Of a DNA stretch of 64,000 bases, positions 42,460 to 53,500 are shown one piece after another. Both the position numbers and the translations under genes were made by a program. This DNA is from Pedobacter sp. PAMC26386 (GTDB lineage Bacteria; Bacteroidota; Bacteroidia; Sphingobacteriales; Sphingobacteriaceae), in assembly GCA_014302835.1 (NCBI GenBank), contig CP060294.1, positions 2,108,001 to 2,172,000 of the forward strand. Direction: 5' to 3'. Each line of letters opens with the position of its first letter. Within the stretch, counting starts at the first letter, position 1. Under the pieces are notes generated by a model. It had not been told where the DNA came from, did not search any database, and worked only from the letters and a program-made list of their open reading frames with translations.

Positions 42460-42467
42460 TACTTTTT
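42460..42467 (+). promoter_or_regulatory. Possible -7 element of the DUF5686 gene
   Basis: TACTTTTT is one base from TAnnTTTG and ends two bases before the ATG at 42470; if used, the message is leaderless. Confidence 0.35.
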
Positions 42468-42469
42468 AT

Positions 42470-44953
42470 ATGAAAAAAATACTGACCTCACTCCTGTTAC
42501 TATTATTAAGCACCGTTGCCTTCGCCCAGCAATTTACACTCAAAGGAGTAACCACCGATAAGCAAAACAATATACTCCCTTTTACCAGTATTTTTATTCA
42601 GGGCACCAGCAATGGTACTTCTGCCAATACTAACGGAGAGTTCCAGCTCAAACTTAACAAAGGCCGCTATACTTTAGTTTTTAAAGCAGTAGGTTATAAT
42701 CAGTTGATCAAGGAAATAGAGATCAATGCAGATTTGAGTCTACCGGTGGTGATGCAGGCAGAAGTGTATCAATTAAAAGATGTGGTCATCAAGGCCAACG
42801 CTGAAGATCCAGCGTATGAAATTATTAGGAATGCCATAAAAAAACGTAAGCAGCACTTAACCGAAGTGAAAGACTATTCCTGTAATACCTATATCAAAGG
42901 TGTTACCAAACTTAAGAATGCACCAAAAAAAATCCTGGGCAGGAATATACAGGACGACCTTAAAAACATTGGACTGGATTCTGGTAAAAGAGGGATACTT
43001 TATCTCTCAGAGTCAGTTTCTAAATTTAATTTCCAGCAACCCGGTAAAATCAATGAGGAAATGATTTCTTCAAAAGTTAGCGGCAACAGTAATGGATTCA
43101 GTTTTAATCAGGCTACAGATTTTATGATCAGCTTTTATAAGAACACTGTTGATATTAATGAGCTGAGCCGTGTTGGTTTCATTTCACCTATTGCTGATCA
43201 AGCAATGCTGTTTTATCGGTATGAATTTATTGGTACTTTCAGAGAAGGCAGTGACTGGATTAACAAAATACAAGTGATTTCCCGCCGTAAATACGATCAG
43301 GTATTTAATGGCTATATCTATATTACTGATGATACCTGGCGTATTCACAGTACGGACCTGACTATCACCAATAATTCGATGATCGAAGGTATTGACACGC
43401 TCCATATCAAACAACAATTTATCCCCGTTAAAAATAACAAATGGATGCTCGCCAGTCAGCGCTATGACTATTCAGGTGGTCTATTGGGTTTCAAATTTAT
43501 GGGTACTTATACTGGTGTATTCACTAATTATAACATTGAACCCAATTTTCCCCCAAAGTTCTTTAGCAACAGGGTACTGAAGATAAATGCAGATGCCAAT
43601 AAAAAGGATTCAACCTATTGGACAGGTATACGCCCCATGCTGTTAACTCCCGAAGAGCGCAGAGATTATGTCAGAAAGGATAGCATCAAACTGATACACG
43701 GATCTGATCAGTACCAGGACTCGATAGATAGAAAAGCGAATAAATTTAAGCCTTTAAAAGTGCTTACCTTAGGTTATACGCACCAAAAAACCAAATTAAA
43801 AGAATACTGGGGAATAAATAGCCCGCTTTTGAGTGTGAATTATAATACAGTAGAAGGCTGGATCTATAGCCCTAAACTGAGTTATAGAAAAATACTGAAA
43901 GACAGCACCTCATTAATCATGCAACTTAATCCGCGCTACGGTTTCGAAAACAAAAAACTGAGTGCAAATGCTACCCTGGCTTATAGGTATGACCCTAAAC
44001 ATAGTGGCAATATTGGAATTCAAGGTGGAACCAGCTATACCGACTTTAATAGTGAATTTACTGCAATACCTCCTCTTTTCAATACTATAAGTACCTTATT
44101 TTATAAGGACAATATCTTAAAGCTCTATAAAAAAGACTTTGTCAATATCTACTCTGGTAGAGAGCTGAGTAATGGTCTGTATCTTTCCGGTAACCTGGAA
44201 TATGTGAACAGGACTCCGCTACTCAATACTTCGTTCAGAACAGTTAAAGACTTTCCCAACAAAGAATTTACAGCGAATAATCCATACCCTTCAACAGGAA
44301 ATGATTATGCCTTCATTGCCAATAAAGCACTTACCTTGGGCTTAACGCTGAACATTACCTTTGCACAAACTTACATTGAACGCCCTGATTTCAATATCAG
44401 ACAAGGTTCACAGTACCCTAAACTTCAGCTTAATTATCGTAAAGGAATAAAAGGTCTATTAAATTCGGATGTGGATTTTGACTATCTCGGAGCACGCGTT
44501 TACGACTCCAACAAGAAATTAGGCATTCTGGGTGCTTTCAAATATAGCATGGCTACTGGTAAATTCATCAATAGGAACAAAATGTACTATATGGATTACA
44601 AGCATTTTGCGGGGAGTGATATCGTAATCTATACGCAGTTTGCAGATGGTTTTATGCTCCTCAGTCCATACGAGTTCAGTACTGGAAAGGAATTTTTAGA
44701 GGCACATTTTGAACACAATTTTGGTGGTCTGTTCTTGAGCAAAATCCCGCTGTTCAAGAAACTGAAGCTGGAAGAAGTAATTGGTGTGAATTACCTGACC
44801 TCTGATGTGATTAAAAATTATACAGAAGCCTTTGTAGGCATACAACGATTTGGGTTAAGATTAAACTTGGTTAAAGCCTTTAATTATGATAACCTCAGTA
44901 AAATGAGTGGTAGCCGAAGTACTACAGGGTTCAGGATATCAGCGGGATTCTAA
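42470..44953 (+). CDS. DUF5686 outer-membrane protein with carboxypeptidase-like N-terminal domain
   Basis: An 827-residue outer-membrane protein. Signal LLLLLLSTVAFAQ, carboxypeptidase-like domain at about 22-105 (FTLKGVTTDKQNNILPFTSIFIQG), then the DUF5686 region from about 120 (DPAYEIIRNAIKKRKQHL, DYSCNTYIKGVTKLK, KRGILYLSESVSKFNF). The rest is a barrel with Omp85-like spacing, ending GFRISAGF. This combination is a standard Bacteroidota annotation; some members resemble outer-membrane assembly factors, but a function is not established. It ends in a strong terminator at 44972-45013. Confidence 0.88.
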   Translation: MKKILTSLLLLLLSTVAFAQQFTLKGVTTDKQNNILPFTSIFIQGTSNGTSANTNGEFQLKLNKGRYTLVFKAVGYNQLIKEIEINADLSLPVVMQAEVYQLKDVVIKANAEDPAYEIIRNAIKKRKQHLTEVKDYSCNTYIKGVTKLKNAPKKILGRNIQDDLKNIGLDSGKRGILYLSESVSKFNFQQPGKINEEMISSKVSGNSNGFSFNQATDFMISFYKNTVDINELSRVGFISPIADQAMLFYRYEFIGTFREGSDWINKIQVISRRKYDQVFNGYIYITDDTWRIHSTDLTITNNSMIEGIDTLHIKQQFIPVKNNKWMLASQRYDYSGGLLGFKFMGTYTGVFTNYNIEPNFPPKFFSNRVLKINADANKKDSTYWTGIRPMLLTPEERRDYVRKDSIKLIHGSDQYQDSIDRKANKFKPLKVLTLGYTHQKTKLKEYWGINSPLLSVNYNTVEGWIYSPKLSYRKILKDSTSLIMQLNPRYGFENKKLSANATLAYRYDPKHSGNIGIQGGTSYTDFNSEFTAIPPLFNTISTLFYKDNILKLYKKDFVNIYSGRELSNGLYLSGNLEYVNRTPLLNTSFRTVKDFPNKEFTANNPYPSTGNDYAFIANKALTLGLTLNITFAQTYIERPDFNIRQGSQYPKLQLNYRKGIKGLLNSDVDFDYLGARVYDSNKKLGILGAFKYSMATGKFINRNKMYYMDYKHFAGSDIVIYTQFADGFMLLSPYEFSTGKEFLEAHFEHNFGGLFLSKIPLFKKLKLEEVIGVNYLTSDVIKNYTEAFVGIQRFGLRLNLVKAFNYDNLSKMSGSRSTTGFRISAGF

Positions 44954-44971
44954 CCTTGATTTATGTGGATC

Positions 44972-45013
44972 AACCGGTGTAAATATAATTTACACCGGTT
45001 ATTTTATTTTTTC
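44972..45013 (+). terminator. Rho-independent terminator of the DUF5686 gene
   Basis: AACCGGTGTAAAT (44972-44984) and ATTTACACCGGTT (44988-45000) form a perfect 13-pair stem with an ATA loop, followed by ATTTTATTTTTT. It separates this gene from the NRPS operon arriving on the other strand. Confidence 0.9.
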
Positions 45014-45668
45014 AATGAAAAGCCAGAGGATTTGGCCTGTTTTTCCGCATTCTGAAACTGATAAACATCTCCTTTTGATCGATTTGAAAATAGAGGTTAT
45101 TAGACAACAGATAGTCCATGTCTTTTCCAGTTGTTATGCCAAAGGAATGTCCTGGCCAGATTAGGGCATATTTAGGTAAATAGTTCCTGAAAAACTGGAT
45201 GGAATCAAATAATAATTCAGCAGCTTTTATGCTTTTGCATTCACCTACCCCTTCAATAAAGACAGTATCCCCGGTAAAGCAATGCGAGCCAATCTGGTAA
45301 CAAGTACTACCCAGGGTATGACCAGGCGTAACCAGCGGATTGATTACGAAATCACCAATCACAATTTCTTCTAAATGCTGTACCGGCACTAAATTCAGGC
45401 AGCTAAAGTTATAAGCTTCAATTTCAGCTGCTGACATATAAACAGGAACTCCATAATCTGCTGCAAAAATCGGCGCAAGATTGACATGATCCGGGTGTGA
45501 ATGTGTTAGCAGTATCCCTTTCAATATAATTTGGTTCTCTAATAAAAAATTATTGATCAGTTCATAATCCCATGCAGGATCAATCAAAATACCCATTTGA
45601 TGATCATAGATTAAATAACATTGATTCTTCATCTTCCCATTAGAAACAAGAAAAACTTTCACTTCCAT
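45012..45668 (-). CDS. Metallo-beta-lactamase-fold hydrolase, BaeB/PksB-like
   Basis: A 218-residue zinc hydrolase with a strong ribosome site (AAGGAGA, seven bases before the ATG at 45668). Metal motif THSHPDHVNL near 55-64, further ligands in TPGHTLGS near 114-121, CFTGDTVF near 130, and WPGHSFG near 171. The N-terminus VFLVSNGKMKNQCYLIYD followed by ILIDPAW closely follows BaeB/PksB, glyoxalase-II-like thioesterases found in Bacillus polyketide/NRPS clusters. It is the third gene after the NRPS and the exporter, in one direction. It may hydrolyse stalled acyl or peptidyl thioesters (editing role, inferred). Confidence 0.85.
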   Translation of the reverse strand: MEVKVFLVSNGKMKNQCYLIYDHQMGILIDPAWDYELINNFLLENQIILKGILLTHSHPDHVNLAPIFAADYGVPVYMSAAEIEAYNFSCLNLVPVQHLEEIVIGDFVINPLVTPGHTLGSTCYQIGSHCFTGDTVFIEGVGECKSIKAAELLFDSIQFFRNYLPKYALIWPGHSFGITTGKDMDYLLSNNLYFQIDQKEMFISFRMRKNRPNPLAFH

Positions 45669-45725
45669 TTGATCTCTCCTTATTTGTATCAGTTTAAATT
45701 AAATTACTCAAACTTACAAAGTTTT

Positions 45726-47495
45726 TTAGTTTGTAAACTGCATTTCACTTAGATTCTTGTATAATCCACCACTAACGTCAATCAGCTCACGATGAGTCCC
45801 CTCTTCTACAATCTGCCCCTTATGGAGTACAATAATTTTATCAGCTTGCCTTACCGTAGCCAAACGGTGCGCAATTACAATAGAAGTACGTCCTTCCATC
45901 AACTTATCCAATGCATCCTGTACCAATTTTTCTGATTCTGAATCCAGTGCTGATGTTGCTTCATCCAATATCAGGATACGGGGAGCTTTGAGTACGGCAC
46001 GTGCAATAGCAATTCTTTGTCGCTGTCCACCAGATAGCTGGATCCCACGCTCTCCGACTATAGTATCCAGACCAAGCGGGAATCTTTGAATAAATTCCCA
46101 TGCATTTGCCTTTTCAGCAGCTGCAATAACCTCTTCTCTGGAGGCTCCTCTGCGGCCATAGCCAATATTTTCAGCAATTGTACCACCAAAAAGAAAAACA
46201 TCCTGCGGAACCACTGCGATCTGCGCCCGGAGTTCGGACAACGGGATACTGGTACTATCTCTTCCATCAAAAAACACCCCTCCTTTTACCGGATCATACA
46301 ATCTCAATAATAAAGAGACAATTGTACTTTTACCGGCCCCACTTGAACCTACAATAGCTACTTTCTGATTCGAAGAGGCCTCAAAAGAAACTCCCTGCAA
46401 TACATTAACGTCCTCCCTTGTAGGATAATGAAAATGAATATTGCTGAAATTAATCTTTCCATGCAATTGATTTTCCGGTGCAATGGCCTTAAAGTCTGTC
46501 AGCGACTCTACCGGCTCTTCCAGTAAATCAAAAAGGTGGGTTGTGGCCCCAATACTTTTCTGTAAAGAAGTATAGACCTCTGCTAAACCAGTAATTGAAC
46601 TCGCAATGTATACAGAGTATAATAAGAAAGACAGCAGCTCGCCCGAGGCTACTCCTGTTGTTACACCACGCCAGATTACCGCGACAAGTGTACCAAAAAT
46701 ACCCACAATAACAAAAGAGTTAAATATTCCCCTGTACTTTCCTCCTTTCATTCCTAGTCTGGCCATTTCATTGGTATGTTCCCGATAGCGACCTATTTCA
46801 AAAAACTCACTCACAAAAGCTTTCACACTGAAAATCCCCTGTAATGTTTCCTCTACAATCGTATTTGAAGCTGCAACTTTATCCTGTACCTGCATGGCAT
46901 ATTTATTAATGAACCGGCCAAATACTTCAGCCAGAACTACCATCACAGGTAACAACAGCAACATGAAAACAGTCAGTTGGAGCGAGGTAATCATCAGCAA
47001 AACCAAACCACCTATAATAATAACCAGTTGCCGGACCATTTCTGCCAGCGTATTGTTAAATATCTCCTGCAATAGTGTAATATCAGCCGAAATCCTGCTG
47101 CTCAACTCTCCTACACGCTTGTGAAGAAAGACACTCATTGGCATTTTTACCAGATGACTGTAGACCGTTTGTCTCAATGCTGCCAATGTTTTTTCAGTCA
47201 CATTCACAAACAGAACTACCCTAAAAAAAGAGAATATAGCCTGTATAATTAGAATCCCTAGCAGCAACCACCCGATATAGGTAGTTTTTCCTGAATCGAT
47301 CCCCTGTTTGCCTCCATCAATCAACTGCCCAAGCAACTTTGGCAGCGCAAGACCGGATACACTTGCAATCAGTAACAGGAATAAACCAACACTGAATTCC
47401 AACCAGTATGGTTTTACATAATGGAATAAACGAAATAACGGTTTAAGAGCATTACCCTTAATATCTTTGACTTTAACGGATGTTGAATTCTGCAT
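45726..47495 (-). CDS. ABC exporter (fused permease-ATPase), MsbA-like
   Basis: A 589-residue half transporter. Six membrane helices at about 30-330 (VGLFLLLIASVSGLALPKLLG, LLLGILIIQAIFSFFRVVLFV, LVIIIGGLVLLMITSLQL, VIVGIFGTLVAVIWRG), then the ATPase: Walker A GSSGAGKST at about 385-393, Q-loop VVPQDVFLFGG, signature LSGGQRQ near 490, Walker B ILILDEATSALD near 510, and H-loop IAHRLATV. Homodimers of this type export lipids or lipopeptides. It lies 60 bases after the NRPS gene with a strong hairpin between them, and is the likely exporter or self-protection pump of the NRPS product. Confidence 0.92.
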   Translation of the reverse strand: MQNSTSVKVKDIKGNALKPLFRLFHYVKPYWLEFSVGLFLLLIASVSGLALPKLLGQLIDGGKQGIDSGKTTYIGWLLLGILIIQAIFSFFRVVLFVNVTEKTLAALRQTVYSHLVKMPMSVFLHKRVGELSSRISADITLLQEIFNNTLAEMVRQLVIIIGGLVLLMITSLQLTVFMLLLLPVMVVLAEVFGRFINKYAMQVQDKVAASNTIVEETLQGIFSVKAFVSEFFEIGRYREHTNEMARLGMKGGKYRGIFNSFVIVGIFGTLVAVIWRGVTTGVASGELLSFLLYSVYIASSITGLAEVYTSLQKSIGATTHLFDLLEEPVESLTDFKAIAPENQLHGKINFSNIHFHYPTREDVNVLQGVSFEASSNQKVAIVGSSGAGKSTIVSLLLRLYDPVKGGVFFDGRDSTSIPLSELRAQIAVVPQDVFLFGGTIAENIGYGRRGASREEVIAAAEKANAWEFIQRFPLGLDTIVGERGIQLSGGQRQRIAIARAVLKAPRILILDEATSALDSESEKLVQDALDKLMEGRTSIVIAHRLATVRQADKIIVLHKGQIVEEGTHRELIDVSGGLYKNLSEMQFTN

Positions 47496-47525
47496 TTGAA
47501 AATCTTTTTAATTTCTGTAATCTAT

Positions 47526-47549
47526 ATAGCCCGCTGTTGAGCGGGCTAT
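47526..47549 (-). terminator. Strong hairpin between the NRPS and exporter genes
   Basis: ATAGCCCGCT (47526-47535) and AGCGGGCTAT (47540-47549) form a perfect ten-pair GC-rich stem with a four-base loop, seven bases past the NRPS stop. No T run follows on the minus strand, so it may stabilise the NRPS message 3' end or end only part of transcription before the exporter. Confidence 0.65.
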
Positions 47550-47555
47550 TTCCTC

Positions 47556-50500
47556 TTATCCCCTAAATTGTTCCAGATATGCTGTCAGTTTTGCGCCCAG
47601 CACAGGTAAATTCTCATTTCCAACCAGTGAATCATGATCCCCAGGTACTGTAATAGCTTCAGTTTTTGAGGCAAAAGCTTCCCAGCCAAGGCATCCGCTA
47701 TTTTCTTCCCATAGCGTCTGTTCTGCCTTTACAATTAACAAGCTTGCATTAATCTGACCCGTAACTGCATATTCAAGAAAAGCATTGCTGATAACCAGGT
47801 TTAGTATCCTTAAAATAAAGTTAGCATAATGCTGATTATTCCCAATATTGTCCATAACTATTAAAGTAATAGCAGGAATAATATTGTTCCTGTCCGATAA
47901 AGAGAAGCCCTCTTTCAATTTCCAGATCCATTCAGGATAAGGTTTGGTCACCATACTACCCAGTTCAAAAACCAGCATCGCAAGTTTAAAGAGGACCTCT
48001 CCATTATCTTCACCTCCATGGAATGAGCTGTCTGTAGACGTGTCTTTATCGAGGATAATCCCTACCTGAACCAGTTCTCCCGCAGCTTCCAGCTGTTTTG
48101 TCATCTCATGAATCACAATCCCCCCCAATGAATGTCCGATAAAGCGATATGGGCCAACAGGCTGTACCTCCTTCATCCAATTTATATTGCGGGCTGCGAT
48201 CGCAGTTAAATCACGCATTGGTACTTCTCCTTCAAATACCCCCGGCATCTGTAATCCGTAAAGAGCACAGGTTTCATTCAGCGCCTGCCCTAATGCGCTA
48301 TACACCTCGCAAACTCCCGCCGCCCCTGGCAGCATGAAGACAGGGAACGAAACAGGACCTTCATTCAGTAAAACGATATGATCATTTAAAAGCTGATTTT
48401 CAGGAGCTCCTAAATCTAAAGCAGCATCTTCGGTGCGGGTATTTATGATTTCAGCAAGCTGATGTATTGTTGGATAATTAAAAATATCCCGGACATTCAA
48501 CTGATGCCTCAGTTCTTTTTTAATGACTGAAATCAAACCAATAACAAGAAGCGAAAGTCCGCCAAGCTCAAAGAAATTATCATAAATACCGACTCTTGGT
48601 ATCCCAAGCATATTTTGCCAGATCTCCGCCAGGGCCCCTTGTAATTGGTTACGCGGCGCTACATAGACAGTAGTCAGCAATTCATTGGTATCCGGGTCAG
48701 GTAATGCTTTCTTATCGATCTTCCCATTCGGAGTTAATGGAAGTTCTTCCAGTCTGATAAAGAATGAGGGAACCATATATTCCGGTAAAACACCTTTTAA
48801 CCAGACTGACATTGACTCTTTGTCGTATTCCTCATTTGTTGATAAATAAGCAACCAAACGTTTATTTCCGTTTGCATCATCCTTTACAACCACCACAGCC
48901 TGGTTGATATCTTCGTATTGCTGCAAGACATTTTCTATCTCCCCAAGCTCGATTCTGAATCCGCGTACTTTGACCTGATCATCAACACGGCCAAGATATT
49001 CGATATTTCCATCTGGCAACCACCGGCCAAGATCACCAGTACGGTACATTTTGTTCTCTGAATTGAACGGGTCTTTGATAAACTTCGCTGCAGTAAGATC
49101 CGGACGATTTAAATACCCTCTGGAAACACCTATACCAGCTACACATATTTCACCTGTTACACCAACCGGACAAAGATTCAATTCATTATTGAGTACATAG
49201 ACCTGCAAGTTCTGTATAGGACTGCCTAGTGGGATGTTAATCTGCTTAGGAGTTTCATACATAAAGTAATGACAGATATCATCCGAAGCTTCTGTAGGCC
49301 CATAAGCATTCACTACAGGAATACGACCGTAATCCGGATGCCCGAACCATTGTGCTAACAACGGCTGGCTCACTGCCTCTCCAGTAACAAGCAAATATTG
49401 TAGTTTTTCAAGCTTAGCAGTAATTTCTTCACGCAGAACAGCTGTCAGGTAAGAGGGAACCAATTCTAAGATAGTGACTCCGTTTTCTTCTACCTTTTCC
49501 AAAAGAGCAGCAGGCTGAAGAATCAGTTGCGAAGGATAGATAATAGTTTGTCCCCCGCTGAGTAATGCAGAAAAAATCTGCCATACAGAGATATCAAAGG
49601 TGTAGGAAGCTGTAAAAGCAACCACACTTTCTTTATCAAGATTCAGGTCATTCACTTTTGAATAAAGATGGTTCAGCATCCCTGCATGTTCTACCATTAC
49701 ACCTTTTGGCTGTCCTGTAGAGCCGGAAGTATAGATAACATAAGCCAGATCTTTTGGTTGCACCTCTCCAGATGCCGTCTCAGACCGATACCCATTAATT
49801 GTTTCGACATCCTGATCCAGTAATACTGTTGATACATCAGATACTGTAGTGATCTGACTGCTTATATCTGAAGTGGTGATCACGATTGAAGCTGCTGTAT
49901 CTTTGAGAATATAACTAATCCTTTCTGCCGGATAAGTAATATCCAGCGGCACATAAGCACCTCCAGCTTTCATTACACCCAGAATAGCCACCACCATTTC
50001 AGCCGACCTTTCCAGAAAGACCGGAACCAGCGTATCCGTTTTGACACCCTTACTGCGTAAATAATTGGCCAATCTGCCCGAATCCTCATTCAGCTTACGG
50101 TAAGACCAGCTAGTATCTCCAAAAATGATTGCTGTAGCTTCAGATGTAAGTGCCGACTGCTTTAAAAACAAATCGACCAGAGTCTGTGTATGAGGAAAAG
50201 CAACTATATTACTATTAAAAGTGATCAGCAACTGTTCTTCTTCAGCAGCGGTCAGCAATTCAACTTCTTTCCAGGTTTTTACTCCTTTTTCAACCAGCTG
50301 TAATAACACTTGTTTGAAATGTCCCATCATCATATTTACAGCCTGTGTATCCAGTAATTCATCATTATGAACAAATAGTAAATTGGTTTCTCTACCTGTA
50401 ATCACATTAATAGTCAATGGATAATTGGTTTGAGGATGTACAACAATATCACTGACTTCAAGTTCTCCTCCTTTTTGCAGATCAGATTCACTGACCGGAT

Positions 50501-53500
50501 AATTCTGGAAAACTATAGAAGTATCAAAAAGATCTCCTTTGATACTGGTAAGACGCTGAATATCATTCAAGGTTGTATATTGATACTCCCTGCTGTCCAA
50601 CTGTCCTTGTTGCACCTTTTGAAGCCATGTAGTGATATCAGCCGACTGATCTACGTGAATATAGAGTGGCAATGTATTGATATACATCCCTACCTTACTT
50701 TCAATACCAGACAGATCTTCCGGACGCCCGGATACAGTTACCCCATAAATCACTTCCTGTCTTCCAGTGTATCTGTATAAAAGATACGCCCATACGCCTT
50801 GCATGACCGAGTTCACCGTTAGATGCTGTTGTTTCGCATAATTTGAGATCAACTCCGTCATGGCTGAATCGAATTTGACAATCCCCTCTTTCATACCAAC
50901 ACCCCGGGTACGGTCTGCTGTTGCACTAACAAAAGGGAGTAAACATCCTTCTTCGGCTGGTGCAAGATAATTCCGCCAGTAGGCTGCTGTTTGCTCTTTG
51001 TCCTGTTTTTCAATATAACGGATATAGTCTTCATAACGGTCTGCAGGTTGTTCTTCTACCTGTTTACCAGCTTCCAGTTGCTCATAATTCGCAAACAGTT
51101 CAGCTAACAATACTGGTACAGACCAGCCATCCAGTAAGATATGATGGAAACTCCATAGCATCCGGTATTTATCTGCTGAAAGCTGTATCAGACAGATACG
51201 CATTAACGGCGCTGCTTTCAGATCAAACCCTTTAATACGATCTGCATGTTCATATTCTTCCATAGCCCGCCCCTGTTCTTCTTTACCCATACTACGATAA
51301 TCCAGCAGAGTTACCGAAAGTGATACTTCTTTATAAACGCATTGTACGGGTATAGAGAATACATCATGGTGAAAACCTGTTCTTAAAATACTATGTTGCT
51401 GAATCAGTATTTCCCAGCTGCGGATAAACTGATCAGTCCGTAAAGTCATCAGATCGCAGGAAAGCTGTTCTGTAAATGCCCCCTGTTCATTGTATAACTC
51501 ATGAAATAACATACCTTCCTGTAAACCTCCTAAGCGGTAAATACTTTCCACCTGCGTTCTTCTTGGTGCACCCAGATAATCTTCATCCAGGAATCTGTCC
51601 AGTTCATTTACAGTAACCAATCCATTCAGGCCATAATCAAATGGGGTAAAAGCCGGTTTTTGCTGCACAGAACAATGACTGATCAGGTTTTGCAGATTTT
51701 CAATATATAGATCCGCCAATTTCTCCATATTTGCGACGTCATAATGTTTGGTACTATAGCTCCAGTCCAATACTAATTCGCCACCCTGAATCATCGTATT
51801 TACCGATAATTTATCGGTTAACGGATAGTCTTCCGCAACACTGTCGCCAGCCTGTTCATTCGCCATTCCCAGTTCCCCTTGCTCACTCACCATATTATCC
51901 AGTTGTCCGAGATAATTGAATACGATATTCCATGTACCTTTCTGTTGCAATGTCGCCAGTTTTTCTATGTATTTCAGTACACCAAAGCCAATACCTTTTG
52001 CAGGTATTTTTCGCAGCTGTTCTTTAACTGACTTCAGCTTATAACCAATATCTCTGCTTGTTTCTGTTTCCAATGATACAGGATACAGATTCGTAAACCA
52101 CCCTACAGTACGGCTGGTATCAATACCTGCCATAATATCTTCACGTCCATGCCCTTCCAGCCCGACCGTGATCTGCGAGATGTTACCCCACTGTGATAAC
52201 GTCGTAGCCAGTGCGCATAACAGCACGTCATTAATTTCTGTATGATAAGCTTGTGGTACTTCCTGTAATAAACGTTGCGTATCTGTACTGTTCAGCCTGG
52301 TTACCTTTGTACCTATATCTGCAAGCGTTAAACGCTCTGTATAAATATGATCTTCCGGTAAGGGTACATAGTGCTGTACAGCCTCTGTCCAATAAGTGTG
52401 TTGTTTGTTGATGCGCTGTCCATATCCTTCCAGTGCTTTATACCATTGCCGGTACGAAGCGCTTTTACTACCCAGTACGGACACTGCTGTTTTACCCGGC
52501 TGTTTAATCAGCAGCCCAAGGTCTTCCAGTAAAATTCTCCATGAAACTCCATCCACCGCAAGGTGATGAACAACAAGTAATAAACGATTATCCTGATCTT
52601 TTTCCGGGGTTAAGAACAATACTGCGCGGAAGATAATTCCCTGTTCAATATCCAGACTGCGCTGTACCTGATCGCCATATTCCCTGATCGCTTCAGGCAA
52701 CACATCTGCTGTTAGATTTTGCAGATCTGCTGTTTCCAGCGCGCCGGTATAGATACCGTACTGCTGTTCCCACTTATCTTCCGTTTTAGTATAAATAAAC
52801 CTCAAAGAATCATGATAACTAGCTAGTTGCAATATAGAATCAGCTATTACCGCGATATCAATATCCTTTGAAACAGTTAAAAGCACATGCTGATTAAAGT
52901 GTGATACTGATGGCGTGTCCAGGTCAAAGTACCATTGTTGAATAGGCAATAGTCCACTGTCTCCGGTCAGTAATCCTTCCTCGGCATAAGAAACCACATG
53001 TGCTCTTTCTTGTAGTAATTTAGATAATCCAGCAATGGTCTGATACGCAAATAAATCTTTTGGCTGGAACTCATAACCAGCTCTTTTGGCGCGACTCACC
53101 GCTTGTATAGTGATAATAGAGTCACCGCCTAATTCAAAGAAATTATCATGAACACCAACTTGTTCCAAACGAAGCAGATCCTGCCAAATTTCTACCAAAG
53201 CCTGCTCTGTCCCATTCCGTGATGATTCATAGTTATTGGTCAGCAACATACTAATATCTGGCTCAGGCAGCATTTTCTTGTCTACTTTACCATTACTGGT
53301 TAGGGGTAATTTTTCCAATGAAACCCATAGAGCAGGAACCATATAATCGGGCAACCGGTCTTTCAGATAAGCTATGAGACCTCCTTTATCAAAAGAACTT
53401 TCGGGTACAATATAACCCACCAATTGTTTGTGATCACGCGCATCAGATTTGACTAATACCACCGCGTGTTTTACAGCAATATTTTGCTGCAATACATTTT

